Shown here in pieces: positions 1 to 8,603 of a stretch of DNA of 64,000 nt. Made by a program: the position numbers and the translations under genes. The notes under the pieces were generated by a model. That model worked only from the letters and a program-made list of their open reading frames with translations. It was not told the origin of the DNA and did no database searches. The DNA is taken from contig JAIQFK010000013.1 in the NCBI GenBank assembly GCA_020073305.1, positions 62,001 through 126,000 on the forward strand, in the 5' to 3' direction. Origin of the DNA: Terriglobia bacterium (lineage in GTDB: Bacteria; Acidobacteriota; Terriglobia; Bryobacterales; Bryobacteraceae). Positions within the stretch are counted from its first letter, which is position 1. Every line of letters begins with the position of its first letter.

Positions 1-1386
1 GTCACCGAGCAGGCTGCCCTCACGGTCCGCATTGGGACCGATGACGGCGATCGACTTGATGTCCTTCTTGAGCGGCAGCAGATGATTCTCGTTCTTGAGC
101 AGAACGATGCCCTCGCGCGCCACCTCGAGCGCCAGGTCCTGGCTCTCCTTGGTATGCGTGACCTCGACCGCGTGTTCAGGATCGACATAAGGATGGTCGA
201 ACAAACCCAGGCGGAATTTCTGCCGGAGAATGCGGGTGACGGCGCGGTCAATGTATGACATAGAGACGCGGCCCTCGCGGACGTTCTCCGCCATGGGCTG
301 CATGTAGCCGGGTTCGTACGAAATGCCGACGTCCAATCCGGCCTTGATGGCCCACTCGCCCGCCTTCTTCTGGTCCGGAGCAATGTGCTCATAGATCAGC
401 GTGGATATGCCGCTTCCCTCGCCGAGAACCAGGCCCTGGAATCCCATCTCCTCGCGGAGAATCCTGGTGAGGATCCAGTCGGAGGAATGCGTGGGCACTC
501 CGTCAATGGCTGGATAGGTGGCCATGACGCCGAGCCCGCCGGCTTTCTTGATGCCGGCCACCCAAGGCGGCAGAAACACCTCTCGCAGCATGCGTTCGGA
601 AATTTCCATCGCGCCGCGTTCGAAGCCGCTCGCGGGCTGGCTCTGGCCGGGATAGTGGCAAAGCCCGGCGACCACTTTGTCGGCAGCGGAGACATCGTCA
701 CCTTGAGCCGCGCCCACGATCGTCTCGGCGATCCTGGAACACATGTACGGGTCCTCGCTGAATCCCTCTTGGTTTCTGCCCAGGCGCGGGTCCCGGTTGG
801 GTTCGATCACCAGGGTGAAGATCTGGTGGATCCCGATGGCACGCGCTTCCCGGGCGGCAACCGTGTAGATCCGCTTGACGAGATCCATGTTCCAGGTGCT
901 GCCGATGGTCAGACCTTCGGGAAACACGGTGGCTCCGGAACACATCAACCCGTGCGTTCCTTCCTCGGTCTGGAGTAACGGGATTTTGAGGCGTGTCTTT
1001 TCGATGGCGATTTTCTGAAGCTCATTCAGCAGCTCAGCTTCGTGGCGTGTGCCTTCGGGCACGACGGTATTGGTGAAGGTAAAGAATCCACCGCCAGGTC
1101 CGATACCCTTCTCACGCCTTCCTTCGGTGAAGCGGCGGCACGACTCAATCTTGGTCGCATTGTCCATGCCGAGCGGGTCGACATAGACACACGGCATGTT
1201 GATCTGCCCGAGCTTTTCTTCGAGCGTCATTCTTCCGAGCAGGTCGGCGACTCTTCTTTCGATGGGCTGGCTCGGGTCGAGATAAACAGGGGCGCGCGCA
1301 GCCGGCTGCGCGGATGCAGTGGCGGCGAGAAGCAGGGAAAAAACCACCACCGCGGCGGAGCGGCAGGCACCTGGCGAGCTACGCAT
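1..1386 (-). CDS. Secreted glycoside hydrolase family 3 enzyme (beta-glucosidase/xylosidase-like), partial
   Basis: Open frame of 462 codons running off the left edge. It starts at the ATG read from 1386, with AGGAGG six bases upstream. Residues 1-27 form a signal peptide ending ATASAQ. Next come the GH3 entry motif RMTLEEKLGQ, the region MATYPAIDGVPTHSSDW, and the start of the second domain (GIVLLKNENHLLPL, IAVIGPNAD). GH3 enzymes release terminal sugars from oligosaccharides with retention of configuration. The strand end that normally carries the nucleophile Asp (GLVVSDW in typical members) reads GLVLGEGSG here, so Glu323 (codon 418-420) sits at that position. The acid/base residue would lie beyond the window. 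The family is clear; the sugar substrate is unknown. Likely periplasmic or outer-surface. Confidence 0.9.
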   Translation of the reverse strand, partial: MRSSPGACRSAAVVVFSLLLAATASAQPAARAPVYLDPSQPIERRVADLLGRMTLEEKLGQINMPCVYVDPLGMDNATKIESCRRFTEGRREKGIGPGGGFFTFTNTVVPEGTRHEAELLNELQKIAIEKTRLKIPLLQTEEGTHGLMCSGATVFPEGLTIGSTWNMDLVKRIYTVAAREARAIGIHQIFTLVIEPNRDPRLGRNQEGFSEDPYMCSRIAETIVGAAQGDDVSAADKVVAGLCHYPGQSQPASGFERGAMEISERMLREVFLPPWVAGIKKAGGLGVMATYPAIDGVPTHSSDWILTRILREEMGFQGLVLGEGSGISTLIYEHIAPDQKKAGEWAIKAGLDVGISYEPGYMQPMAENVREGRVSMSYIDRAVTRILRQKFRLGLFDHPYVDPEHAVEVTHTKESQDLALEVAREGIVLLKNENHLLPLKKDIKSIAVIGPNADREGSLLGD

Positions 1387-1462
1387 GGGATCCTCCTTCA
1401 GGATCAGGTAGAGGTCGGGATGATTGCAGGCTTTGAGATACGAATATATCAGACAGCAGGCT

Positions 1463-2359
1463 TTATGTGCTTTCGAGAAGTCTCTTCGCCTTTGCCAGGG
1501 CTGTTTGCTGTTCGGGTGTCAGCTTGGGGAACTTCAGGTCCAGCCCCTCGATGGTCCGCGTCAGAATTCCCGACACCAGGGCGCGTGCCACCCACTTGTG
1601 GTCGGCCGGAATGATAAACCACGGGGCATGCCTGGTGCTGGTGGCGCTGAGCGCGTCGTTGTAGGCTTCGACGTAATCGGACCAGTAGGCGCGCTCCGCA
1701 AGATCGGAGGCGGAAAACTTCCAGTGTTTGTCCGGGTCCTCCAGGCGCTCGAGCAGCCGGCGCTTCTGTTCTTTCTTCGAGACGTGGAGGAAAAACTTGA
1801 GGATGACGGTGCCAGTGCGCACGAGATGCTTCTCGAAGCAATTGATGTCGTCATAGCGGTGTTCCCACAGGGAACGCCCACGTTTGGCCGGGAGCTTTTG
1901 CTTGTCGAGCCATTCCGGATGGACGCGCACCACGAGCACGTCTTCGTAGTGCGAGCGATTAAAGATGCCGATGCGTCCGCGTGGGGGCAGCGCCTTTGCG
2001 TACCGCCACAAGAAGTCGTGCGCAATCTCCTCATCGGAGGGCCGCTTGAAGCTGGTAACGTGACACCCCTGCGGGTTGAGACCGCTCATGACGTGCTTGA
2101 CCAGGCCGTCTTTGCCGGAGGCGTCCATACCTTGCAGGACCACCAGTAAGGCGTACCGGTCACTCGCCCAGAGCAGCTCTTGCGCGTCGGCAAGCCGCTC
2201 CAGGTTTCGATGGATGATTTCGTTAGCTTCCTGTTTCAGTTCATCACCACGCAGGCGCCGCAATGGGCCGTCGCCGGCCCACGTCGTGTTCCAATCGCGA
2301 AGGCGCACTTGGGTGTGCGGTTTCACAAGGAACTGCCCTGCCTGGTTCTTCTCTGCCAT
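1463..2359 (-). CDS. Polyphosphate kinase 2 family protein (PPK2)
   Basis: 298 aa cytoplasmic enzyme of the PPK2 family, which moves phosphate between polyphosphate and nucleotides. A P-loop GMDASGKDG lies at about residues 77-85. The lid region FNRSHYEDVLVVRVHPEW lies at 133-150, and the motif YNDALSATSTRHAPWFIIPADHKW near the C-terminus is typical of the one-domain PPK2 classes that phosphorylate ADP or AMP. Length matches single-domain PPK2. The gene ends 76 bases before the GH3 start and diverges from the YceH-like gene, so it is probably monocistronic. A possible -10 (TAAAAT) lies about 25 bases upstream of the start. The nucleotide preference cannot be read from sequence alone. Confidence 0.92.
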   Translation of the reverse strand: MAEKNQAGQFLVKPHTQVRLRDWNTTWAGDGPLRRLRGDELKQEANEIIHRNLERLADAQELLWASDRYALLVVLQGMDASGKDGLVKHVMSGLNPQGCHVTSFKRPSDEEIAHDFLWRYAKALPPRGRIGIFNRSHYEDVLVVRVHPEWLDKQKLPAKRGRSLWEHRYDDINCFEKHLVRTGTVILKFFLHVSKKEQKRRLLERLEDPDKHWKFSASDLAERAYWSDYVEAYNDALSATSTRHAPWFIIPADHKWVARALVSGILTRTIEGLDLKFPKLTPEQQTALAKAKRLLEST

Positions 2360-2438
2360 GGTTTAGCGCGAACAGCCGCCTCTGAATTTTACGATGGGCA
2401 GCCCGGCGTTGTCTGCCGCGATGTGGCACGATGAACCC

Positions 2439-3065
2439 ATGGACTTCCAACTCGATGAAGCCGAGGCACGCGTGCTCGGGTCGCTCATGGAAAAGGAAGC
2501 CGCCACGCCGGAATACTACCCGCTCTCGTTGAACGCGCTCTGCGCCGCGTGCAATCAAAAATCAAATCGGGAGCCGGTGATGGCGCTCGTTGAGGGCACC
2601 GTGTCGGACGCGGTGGAAAGCCTGCGGGCGAAAGGCCTGCTGCTCCGCATGAGCGGCGGCGATCATCGCGTCCCCAAGTTCGGGCACCGCGTGGGCGAGG
2701 TCTTCAACTTCGATCGCCGCGAACAAGCCATCCTATGCGTGCTGATGCTTCGGGGGCCGCAGACGGTGGGCGAGTTGCGCGGCCGCACGGAGCGTCTGCA
2801 CACATTTGAAGGGCTGGAGGAAGTGGAGGCCACTCTGAACCGGCTGATAGAACGCACACCGCCGCTGGTTCAGAAACTCGCGCGCCAGCCCGGAGAGAAG
2901 GAACCGCGTTTCTGCCATCTATTGTCCGGTGAAGTTGCCCAGCATGCCCAGCCTGCGGCGCCAGTGGAACACCGCTCGCCCGTCGAGGAGCGCGTGGGCC
3001 GCCTGGAAGCGGAGTTGGCAGAATTCCGGCGCCAGTTTGAGGAATTCCGGAAGAGCTTCGAGTAA
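2439..3065 (+). CDS. YceH family protein (DUF480)
   Basis: 208 aa protein with the DUF480/YceH signature at the N-terminus: LDEAEARVLGSLMEKEAATPEYYPLSLNAL followed by CNQKSNREP. The fold is two tandem winged helices. The last 35 residues look like a short coiled coil (VEERVGRLEAELAEFRRQFEEFRKSF). YceH proteins are widespread and presumed regulatory, but their molecular role is not established. Start chosen at 2439 because the family begins a few residues before LDEAEARVLG; an ATG at 2421 would add six residues. The gene converges on the nucleoside hydrolase, leaving three bases between stops. Confidence 0.88.
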   Translation: MDFQLDEAEARVLGSLMEKEAATPEYYPLSLNALCAACNQKSNREPVMALVEGTVSDAVESLRAKGLLLRMSGGDHRVPKFGHRVGEVFNFDRREQAILCVLMLRGPQTVGELRGRTERLHTFEGLEEVEATLNRLIERTPPLVQKLARQPGEKEPRFCHLLSGEVAQHAQPAAPVEHRSPVEERVGRLEAELAEFRRQFEEFRKSFE

Positions 3066-3068
3066 GAC

Positions 3069-4034
3069 CTACTTCAAAGCAGAAAACAGGGTCTTCTTCC
3101 ACTGCTGCACGTCGATCGCCCAGCACACTCTCGCGTTTGGACCGCGGGTCAAGAGTTCGCTCCACATGGTGCGGTTCCGATAGTTGGACGCGTTGTTGAG
3201 GCGATCGACGACCGTCATGCCGCGGGTCAATTCACTGTGGGTTTCGACGTCGACGTAGTGTTCGCTCGCGCTCGTCGGGACTGCAGGATCCAGGGCGATG
3301 GCCATAGCGACCGGGTCGGGCAGTTCGATTCCGTCCTCGCCGGTCTCCTCGCGATGAGCCTCGCGTGTCCGGCGATTGCAGTCAATGGCGAAGCGGGCGC
3401 GTTCGGTACTCATGTGCAACACGAAGTCGATATCGCTGGTGTTCAAGACCGCTTCGCCCTGCGAAAGCTGCCAGCCGACCAACTCCACAGGCAAGCCTCC
3501 GCGCAACACCATGCGGGCCGCCTCAGGATCGACCCAGACGTTGTACTCAGCCGCCGGGGTAACGTTCCCTACACAGCATGGCGCGCCGCCCATGATGATG
3601 CACCGGCTGACTTGAGCAGCTATCTGCGGCTTGCGGGCCAGCGCGAGCGCAATGTTGGTCAGGGGGCCCAGGGTCACCACGACGAGGCCCGGATTGGCTT
3701 GGATGGTTTGGATGATGGCATCGACGGCGTGTGCTTTTTCCGGCCCGCGACGAGGCGGCGGGTAACCCTGATCGCCTAACCCGTCGCGTCCGTGAAACCG
3801 AGTAGCGTCTTCGTGGACGCGGAGCAGGGGCTTTGCGGCGCCGGCGTACACAGGAACGTCAGATCCGCACAGTTCCGCGGTGTAAAGAGCATTCCGCGTG
3901 GCCTGCTCGACGTCTACATTCCCCGCGACGGTGGTAATGGCTGCCACCTGAACGCCGGCCGCGCGAAGCGCCATGATGAGCGCCACGGCGTCGTCGGATG
4001 CTGTGTCCGTATCAATCAGGAAGACGCGCGACAT
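3069..4034 (-). CDS. Nucleoside hydrolase (inosine-uridine preferring family)
   Basis: 321 aa. The N-terminal metal site DTDTASDD (Asp8, Asp10, Asp14, Asp15) is the Ca2+ site of nucleoside hydrolases, which split the N-glycosidic bond of ribonucleosides to base and ribose. Further family motifs are VTLGPLTNIALAL, IIMGGAPCCVGNVTPAAEYNVWVDPEAA, and DPVAMAIALDP near the C-terminus. The open frame extends upstream to 4415, but that part overlaps the PfkB gene; the ATG at 4034 is the natural start, ten bases after the PfkB stop. Coupling with a sugar kinase suggests ribose released from nucleosides is phosphorylated next. A related substrate (for example a modified nucleoside) is possible. Confidence 0.92.
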   Translation of the reverse strand: MSRVFLIDTDTASDDAVALIMALRAAGVQVAAITTVAGNVDVEQATRNALYTAELCGSDVPVYAGAAKPLLRVHEDATRFHGRDGLGDQGYPPPRRGPEKAHAVDAIIQTIQANPGLVVVTLGPLTNIALALARKPQIAAQVSRCIIMGGAPCCVGNVTPAAEYNVWVDPEAARMVLRGGLPVELVGWQLSQGEAVLNTSDIDFVLHMSTERARFAIDCNRRTREAHREETGEDGIELPDPVAMAIALDPAVPTSASEHYVDVETHSELTRGMTVVDRLNNASNYRNRTMWSELLTRGPNARVCWAIDVQQWKKTLFSALK

Positions 4035-4044
4035 GAGTTTTCGC

Positions 4045-5034
4045 TCAGACAGAGGATTGCGCACGCAAGGCGTTGCGCACGTAGTCGATGATGGAATCCG
4101 GCAGAGTCGGCGTAGCCGGCGGCTCCGCAGCCACCCAGGCCCCCATCCGGTTGGCGAGATCCACCGCCTGTGCCTCCTCCCAGCCGAGCGCGAGTCCCAC
4201 CAGGATCCCGGCGGAAGAGGCATCGCCCGCTCCGACGGGATGTAATTGCGCCGGAGGGATCGGGGTAACATCCACGCTGATCTCCCGGTCCCGGGTGAAC
4301 AGCAAAGTGCCTTCTCCTCCCCGTGTGAGTACGACGGCCCGCGCGGGAAAGCGCGCCAGGAGTGCTTCCAGCCGGCGTCGAATGCCGTTGCCGGTTGTAT
4401 CCGGAGACGTCTCAATGCCGAGCAGCTCGCAGATGGTCATCAACTCCGGCTGGTTCGCCTTGATGATGGTAGCCAGCCGACAACTGGTCTCCACGATTTC
4501 CCGGCTGTAGGCACGCTCCCCGCTTTTGGTATTCTGCCGCAGGTTGACATCATACAGGCGCACGGCTTGCGGCGCGTTTTCGAGAAACTGGCGAATTGTA
4601 TTCCGCGATACCGGCGAGCGCTGGGCAAGGCTTCCGAAGCATACCGCGTGGCACTGGGACGCGAGGGCGTCGAGCGAGTCGCCGGGAACGATGAAGTCCC
4701 AGGCTGCGGGGAACTCGATCTGATAGCCGGGCTCCCCGTCGCGCATGAAAACGGAGACGCGGCCGGTGGGGTGCTCGGCCTCGGTGGCGATGTAGCGTGT
4801 GGACATGGCGCGGGAGCGGACCGCGGAGAGAAGGAGCCGGCCGTGCGCATCGTTACCCACCGCGCTCACGACGACGCCCTCGCCCAGGCCGAGCGGGGCC
4901 GCAAGCTGATGTGCGTGCACGGCCACGTTGAGCGGCGCGCCGCCCAGCGCCTCACGCCCGTCTTCGAAGACGTCGAACAGCACTTCGCCGATGCCGACGA
5001 AGATGCGATGCGAATCGGTGGCCTCGCGAGACAT
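4045..5034 (-). CDS. PfkB family carbohydrate kinase (fructokinase/ribokinase-like)
   Basis: 329 aa. The ribokinase fold is shown by the N-terminal GEVLFDVFEDGREALGGAPLNVAVH (sugar-binding GG motif) and the C-terminal HPVGAGDASSAG with catalytic Asp271 in the anion hole. Intermediate motifs are YDVNLRQN and KANQPELM. The sequence is nearest to bacterial fructokinases, but substrates within PfkB cannot be told from motifs. It is first in a two-gene operon with the nucleoside hydrolase (ten bases apart), so ribose, or a sugar freed from a nucleoside, is a sensible substrate. A TATACT box lies about 30 bases upstream of the start on the minus strand. Diverges from the ABC exporter. Confidence 0.88.
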   Translation of the reverse strand: MSREATDSHRIFVGIGEVLFDVFEDGREALGGAPLNVAVHAHQLAAPLGLGEGVVVSAVGNDAHGRLLLSAVRSRAMSTRYIATEAEHPTGRVSVFMRDGEPGYQIEFPAAWDFIVPGDSLDALASQCHAVCFGSLAQRSPVSRNTIRQFLENAPQAVRLYDVNLRQNTKSGERAYSREIVETSCRLATIIKANQPELMTICELLGIETSPDTTGNGIRRRLEALLARFPARAVVLTRGGEGTLLFTRDREISVDVTPIPPAQLHPVGAGDASSAGILVGLALGWEEAQAVDLANRMGAWVAAEPPATPTLPDSIIDYVRNALRAQSSV

Positions 5035-5135
5035 GCTCCGCGTTCCGGTGACAGGTAAGATGGAGTATAACAGCCGGTGATGCGGGGATGCGTGTGCTAA
5101 TCTAGGTTCGTTTCCGGGGGCGGGCTATCTGATTT

Positions 5136-5900
5136 ATGTGGAGAGGCGATTACTTTTACCTGCTGCGTAACCTGGTCCTGAAGGACTTCCGTACGCGCTA
5201 CCGGAACATGTCCCTGGGCCTTTTGTGGTCCCTGGTGAACCCGCTGGTCATGATGACGATGATGACCTTCGTATTCACCAAGATCTTCCCCCTCACCGCG
5301 ATCTCCAAGTTCCCGGTATTTGTTTTATGTGGACTGGTTCCCTTCAATTTCTTCAGCCTGGCTTGGGCCAACGGAACTACGTCGATCATTGATAATGCTC
5401 AATTGATCAAGCGTGTCCCGGTGCCGCGCGAAACGTTGCCGATAGCCAGCGTGCTCGGGAACGCGGTTCATCTTACAATTCAGGTTGTGCTGCTGCTGGT
5501 GATCGCCCTCGCTTTCGGAACAGGGGTCAACCGCTACTGGTTGTGGCTTCCGGTGCTGTGGGCGTGCGAACTCGTTTTCGTAATAGGCTGCGCTCTCTTG
5601 TGCGGCGCACTGGACGTTTATGTTCGCGATATGCGTTACGTGGTGGAATCCGCCTGCATGGTGTTGTTCTGGCTGGTGCCGATTTTCTACGACATTTCCC
5701 GGGTTCGGCCGCAGTACGCCGACATTTACCAGTACAATCCCATCGCCGCCCTTGTGTTGGCGCTACGAAACATCATTCTTGAGGGGAAACCGCCGCGCGC
5801 GGTATTGCTCTCCAAGCTATTCTTGGTATCGTTCTTCATGTTGTTGTTAGGCTGGTCTGTGTTTCGCCGGTTGAGCCGCCGGTTCTACGACTATCTCTGA
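5136..5900 (+). CDS. Polysaccharide export ABC transporter, permease (Wzm/TagG-type)
   Basis: 254 aa integral membrane protein with about six hydrophobic segments. The amphipathic N-terminus (YLLRNLVLKDFRTRYRNMSLGLLWSLVNPL) and the motif LIKRVPVPRETLPIASVLGN are typical of ABC-2 permeases exporting O-antigen, teichoic acid or capsule chains. The C-terminal stretch FYDISRVRPQYADIYQYNPIAALVLALRNIILEG is also characteristic. It is followed after three bases by its ATPase, forming a two-gene transporter. No glycosyltransferase gene lies beside it here, so the exported glycan cannot be inferred from context; the nearest, a family 2 enzyme, is about 43 kb away. Confidence 0.93.
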   Translation: MWRGDYFYLLRNLVLKDFRTRYRNMSLGLLWSLVNPLVMMTMMTFVFTKIFPLTAISKFPVFVLCGLVPFNFFSLAWANGTTSIIDNAQLIKRVPVPRETLPIASVLGNAVHLTIQVVLLLVIALAFGTGVNRYWLWLPVLWACELVFVIGCALLCGALDVYVRDMRYVVESACMVLFWLVPIFYDISRVRPQYADIYQYNPIAALVLALRNIILEGKPPRAVLLSKLFLVSFFMLLLGWSVFRRLSRRFYDYL

Positions 5901-5903
5901 ACC

Positions 5904-6647
5904 ATGGATGCCATCGTCTTCGCTTCTGTGACCAAAACGTTCCCCATGAACGCTCAGCGCATGCTGGCGAGAGGCTACCTGGCGAAATGGCTGAAACGGG
6001 GGAGCAGGGAGCGGTTTGTGGCTCTGCGAAACATCTCGTTTCGGATTCCGCGGGGCCAGACGGTGGGTGTGGTGGGGGTCAACGGCGCGGGTAAGAGCAC
6101 CCTGCTGAGTCTAGTGGCGGGACTGTGCCCGCCGGACGAAGGCGCCGTAACCGTTAGGGGCCGCGTTTCCCCGCTGCTGCAACTGGGGGCCGGCTTTCAT
6201 TCCGATTTGACCGGCACGGAAAACGTGCATTTGAACGCGGCCCTGCTCGGCTTCACGCCTGAGAAAACCGCCGAGTCCTTTGACCAGATCGTTGAGTTCT
6301 CGGGCATCGGCCCGTTCATCGATCAACCGGCACGAACCTATTCCTCCGGCATGACCATGCGCCTGGCATTTTCCATTGCGATCCATGGGGACCCTGACGT
6401 TCTCATCATCGACGAAGTGCTGGCCGTCGGCGATCAGGCATTCCAGGTCAAGTGTATGGACAAGATCCAGCAATTCAGGAAGCAGGGGAAAACGCTCCTG
6501 TTCGTATCGCATTCGACCGGCGCGGTGCAGAAGCTGTGCGAGCGGGCTCTGTGGCTGGATCGGGGCGAACTGATGATGGACGGCAACGCAGCCGACGTGG
6601 CCGCAGCCTACGAAGATGGCGCGCGTGTCAACGTCGGGACTCCGTGA
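5904..6647 (+). CDS. Polysaccharide export ABC transporter, ATP-binding protein (Wzt/TagH-type, short form)
   Basis: 247 aa ATPase partner of the preceding permease. Walker A GVNGAGKST is at 58-66, the degenerate signature YSSGM at 146-150, Walker B LIIDE at 167-171 followed by VLAVGDQAFQ, and the switch His in FVSHS. The stretch GAGFHSDLTGTENV is diagnostic of the Wzt/TagH/KpsT group. It ends soon after the ATPase core, so it lacks the C-terminal carbohydrate-recognition domain of long Wzt proteins that read the chain terminus; export should not depend on a terminal cap recognised in cis. The downstream amidohydrolase frame overlaps its 3' end, but the likely start of that gene lies 104 bases later. 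Confidence 0.93.
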   Translation: MDAIVFASVTKTFPMNAQRMLARGYLAKWLKRGSRERFVALRNISFRIPRGQTVGVVGVNGAGKSTLLSLVAGLCPPDEGAVTVRGRVSPLLQLGAGFHSDLTGTENVHLNAALLGFTPEKTAESFDQIVEFSGIGPFIDQPARTYSSGMTMRLAFSIAIHGDPDVLIIDEVLAVGDQAFQVKCMDKIQQFRKQGKTLLFVSHSTGAVQKLCERALWLDRGELMMDGNAADVAAAYEDGARVNVGTP

Positions 6648-6750
6648 ACAAGTCGCTCTTCACGGTCGAGCCCGCGATCAACTTGACCGCGTCTTCGCCC
6701 CTTGCGTTCTCCTGGCAGATTGCGGGTGCGTCGGGTGGCACACCGTGAGT

Positions 6751-8406
6751 ATGGCGGCCCGCCTTTCGCGCCGGCAGTTTCTCGGAGGGATGGCTGCGTT
6801 TGCTCTCGAAGGGCAGCAGCGCACCGATCCCGATGTGATCCTCTACAACGCGAATATCCTCACGATGGACGAGAGGCAGCCTCGCGCGCAGGCCGTGGCC
6901 ATTGCGGGCGGGCGCTTCCTGGCCGTGGGCTCGAATGAGGATGTTCGTCATCTCGCGAAGTCCGGAACTCGGCAACTCGATGTCGGCGGGAAAACCACCG
7001 TACCCGGTTTCATCGACGCCCACACGCACCCTTCCTATGCAGGCATCCGGCACCTGCGATGGGTAGATTGCGATCTCCGCTCGATCGCCGCAATTCAAAA
7101 CGCCATTCGTGAGCGGGCGGCGAAAACTCCCGCCAGCGATTGGGTGATCGGCTTCAAGTACGACGACACGAAGACCACCGAAGGCCGGCGGTTGACGCGA
7201 GAGGACCTCGACGCGGCCGCCTCGCACCATCCGGTTTTCATCGAGCACCGCGGCGGCCATACGGCATATGTCAACACTCTCGCTTTGAAGCGGGCCGAGA
7301 TCACGGATGCGACTGCCGATCCGCCGGGCGGCAAATTCGATCACGACGCCGCCGGACGGCTTACCGGAGGACTGCGCGAGAACGCCACGGCTCCGTTTCG
7401 GAAGCTGCTTCCCACGAGGTTCACTCGCGATGAAATGCGCCAGGGCGTGAAATTGATCTCGCAGATGATGGTGCGCACCGGAGTGACCTCGGTGCATGAT
7501 GCCGAAGGCACTCCTGAAGATCTCCTGGCGTATCAGGATGCGCGCGAGACAGGCGAGCTTTCGTTCCGCGTCTATTGCTTCTTGCAGCACCAGTTTCTCG
7601 ATCAAATGAAAGCCGCCGGCGTACGCACGGGATTTGGCGATGAATGGATCCGCATTGGCGGCCTCAAGCTGGTATGTGACGGGTCCATTTCCGAACGCAC
7701 GGCGCGCCTTTCACAGCCCTACGTGGGGAGGCCCAACGATTACGGCATTCTGGTGAGCAGCGAAGAAGAGCTTTATGCCAACGCCCGGCGGGCGCACGAG
7801 GCGGGTTGGCAGATCGGCACGCACTCCAATGGCGATGCGGCCATCGATATCATGCTGCGCATCTATGAGCGATTGCAACGCGAGATGCCGCGCCGCGATC
7901 CGCGCTACCGCCTGGAGCACTGCACGGTGGTCAACCCGTCGCTCGTCGAGCGCATCCGCGCGCTGGGCGCGATTCCTACGCCGTTCTCCACCTACGTGTA
8001 TTATCACGGCGAGAAGATGCGTGAATACGGGCCGGAGCGGCTCGACTGGATGTTTGCGGTGCGCACCTTCCTCGACGCCGGGATTCGCGTCACCCAGGCG
8101 TCGGACTATCCGCCGGGACCTTTCGAGCCGATGATGGCGCTGCGATCGGAAGTCACGCGCACTGACAGCCACGGCAACGTTTGGGGACCGCGGCAGCGCG
8201 TGACCGTGGAGGAAGCGCTGCGCGTGGGCACCATCAACGGCGCCTATGCATCCTTTGAAGAAAACCGGAAAGGCAGTATCACGGCGGGCAAGCTGGCGGA
8301 CCTGGTGGTGCTGGGCCGCGATCCGCTGCGCGTGGACCCCATGGATCTGATCGATATTCCCATCGAGCGCACCATGGCCGGTGGCCGCTGGGTATACGAA
8401 TCGTAG
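6751..8406 (+). CDS. Tat-exported amidohydrolase (YtcJ-like, amidohydrolase 3 family)
   Basis: 551 aa. The N-terminus LSRRQFLGGMAAFALEG is a twin-arginine signal, placing the enzyme in the periplasm. The metallo-hydrolase core follows: ILYNANILTMD, the metal motif GFIDAHTHPSY, a distal ASDYPPGPFEPM carrying the late Asp, and the C-terminal GSITAGKLADLVVLGRDP strand common to the amidohydrolase superfamily. YtcJ-like members are annotated as metal-dependent hydrolases, often on N-acyl or amide substrates, but substrates are mostly unknown. The open frame extends upstream to 6616 into the transporter gene; I chose 6751 because it places the RR motif correctly near the N-terminus. A REP-like palindrome follows its stop. 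Confidence 0.88.
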   Translation: MAARLSRRQFLGGMAAFALEGQQRTDPDVILYNANILTMDERQPRAQAVAIAGGRFLAVGSNEDVRHLAKSGTRQLDVGGKTTVPGFIDAHTHPSYAGIRHLRWVDCDLRSIAAIQNAIRERAAKTPASDWVIGFKYDDTKTTEGRRLTREDLDAAASHHPVFIEHRGGHTAYVNTLALKRAEITDATADPPGGKFDHDAAGRLTGGLRENATAPFRKLLPTRFTRDEMRQGVKLISQMMVRTGVTSVHDAEGTPEDLLAYQDARETGELSFRVYCFLQHQFLDQMKAAGVRTGFGDEWIRIGGLKLVCDGSISERTARLSQPYVGRPNDYGILVSSEEELYANARRAHEAGWQIGTHSNGDAAIDIMLRIYERLQREMPRRDPRYRLEHCTVVNPSLVERIRALGAIPTPFSTYVYYHGEKMREYGPERLDWMFAVRTFLDAGIRVTQASDYPPGPFEPMMALRSEVTRTDSHGNVWGPRQRVTVEEALRVGTINGAYASFEENRKGSITAGKLADLVVLGRDPLRVDPMDLIDIPIERTMAGGRWVYES

Positions 8407-8413
8407 AGTAGGA

Positions 8414-8540
8414 GGTTGTTGAGAAACCGCGCCGACCAACCGCTTCCTCGCGGTCGCGGCTCGGTAAGTACCTGGCAGCGCAGAGGGCGCACTCTGAGCC
8501 ACGACCGTCAGGGAGTGGTTTTCGCCCTTTTCCAACAATC
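8414..8540. repeat. REP/BIME-like imperfect inverted repeat
   Basis: Two 25-base arms, 8438-8462 and 8496-8520, are inverted copies with five mismatches, separated by 33 bases. The symmetry continues outward: GTTGTTGAGAAA near 8416 pairs with the complement of TTTTCCAACAAT near 8529. When translated, one strand gives the phrase LPDGRGSE, which from general knowledge recurs in spurious acidobacterial ORFs and marks a dispersed repeat. The element lies between the stop of the amidohydrolase and the promoter of the Rieske gene and could act as a transcript-end hairpin. No second copy was noticed in this window. Confidence 0.65.
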
Positions 8541-8584
8541 GTCCGGAAGGTCAGCGGCGTGGCCGTCGGGCGCACGAATCGCCG

Positions 8585-8593
8585 TGGCATAAT
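8585..8593 (+). promoter_or_regulatory. Extended -10 promoter of the Rieske oxygenase gene, probable leaderless start
   Basis: TGG followed by CATAAT gives an extended -10. Only ten bases separate it from the ATG at 8604 and there is no Shine-Dalgarno, so the transcript would begin at or just before the start codon. Confidence 0.5.
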
Positions 8594-8603
8594 CTGAGAA
8601 ACC

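Noticed and set aside
6616-6750. Upstream extension of the amidohydrolase into the transporter gene
   Set aside because: It would bury the twin-arginine motif more than 50 residues in and overlap the ATPase 3' end.
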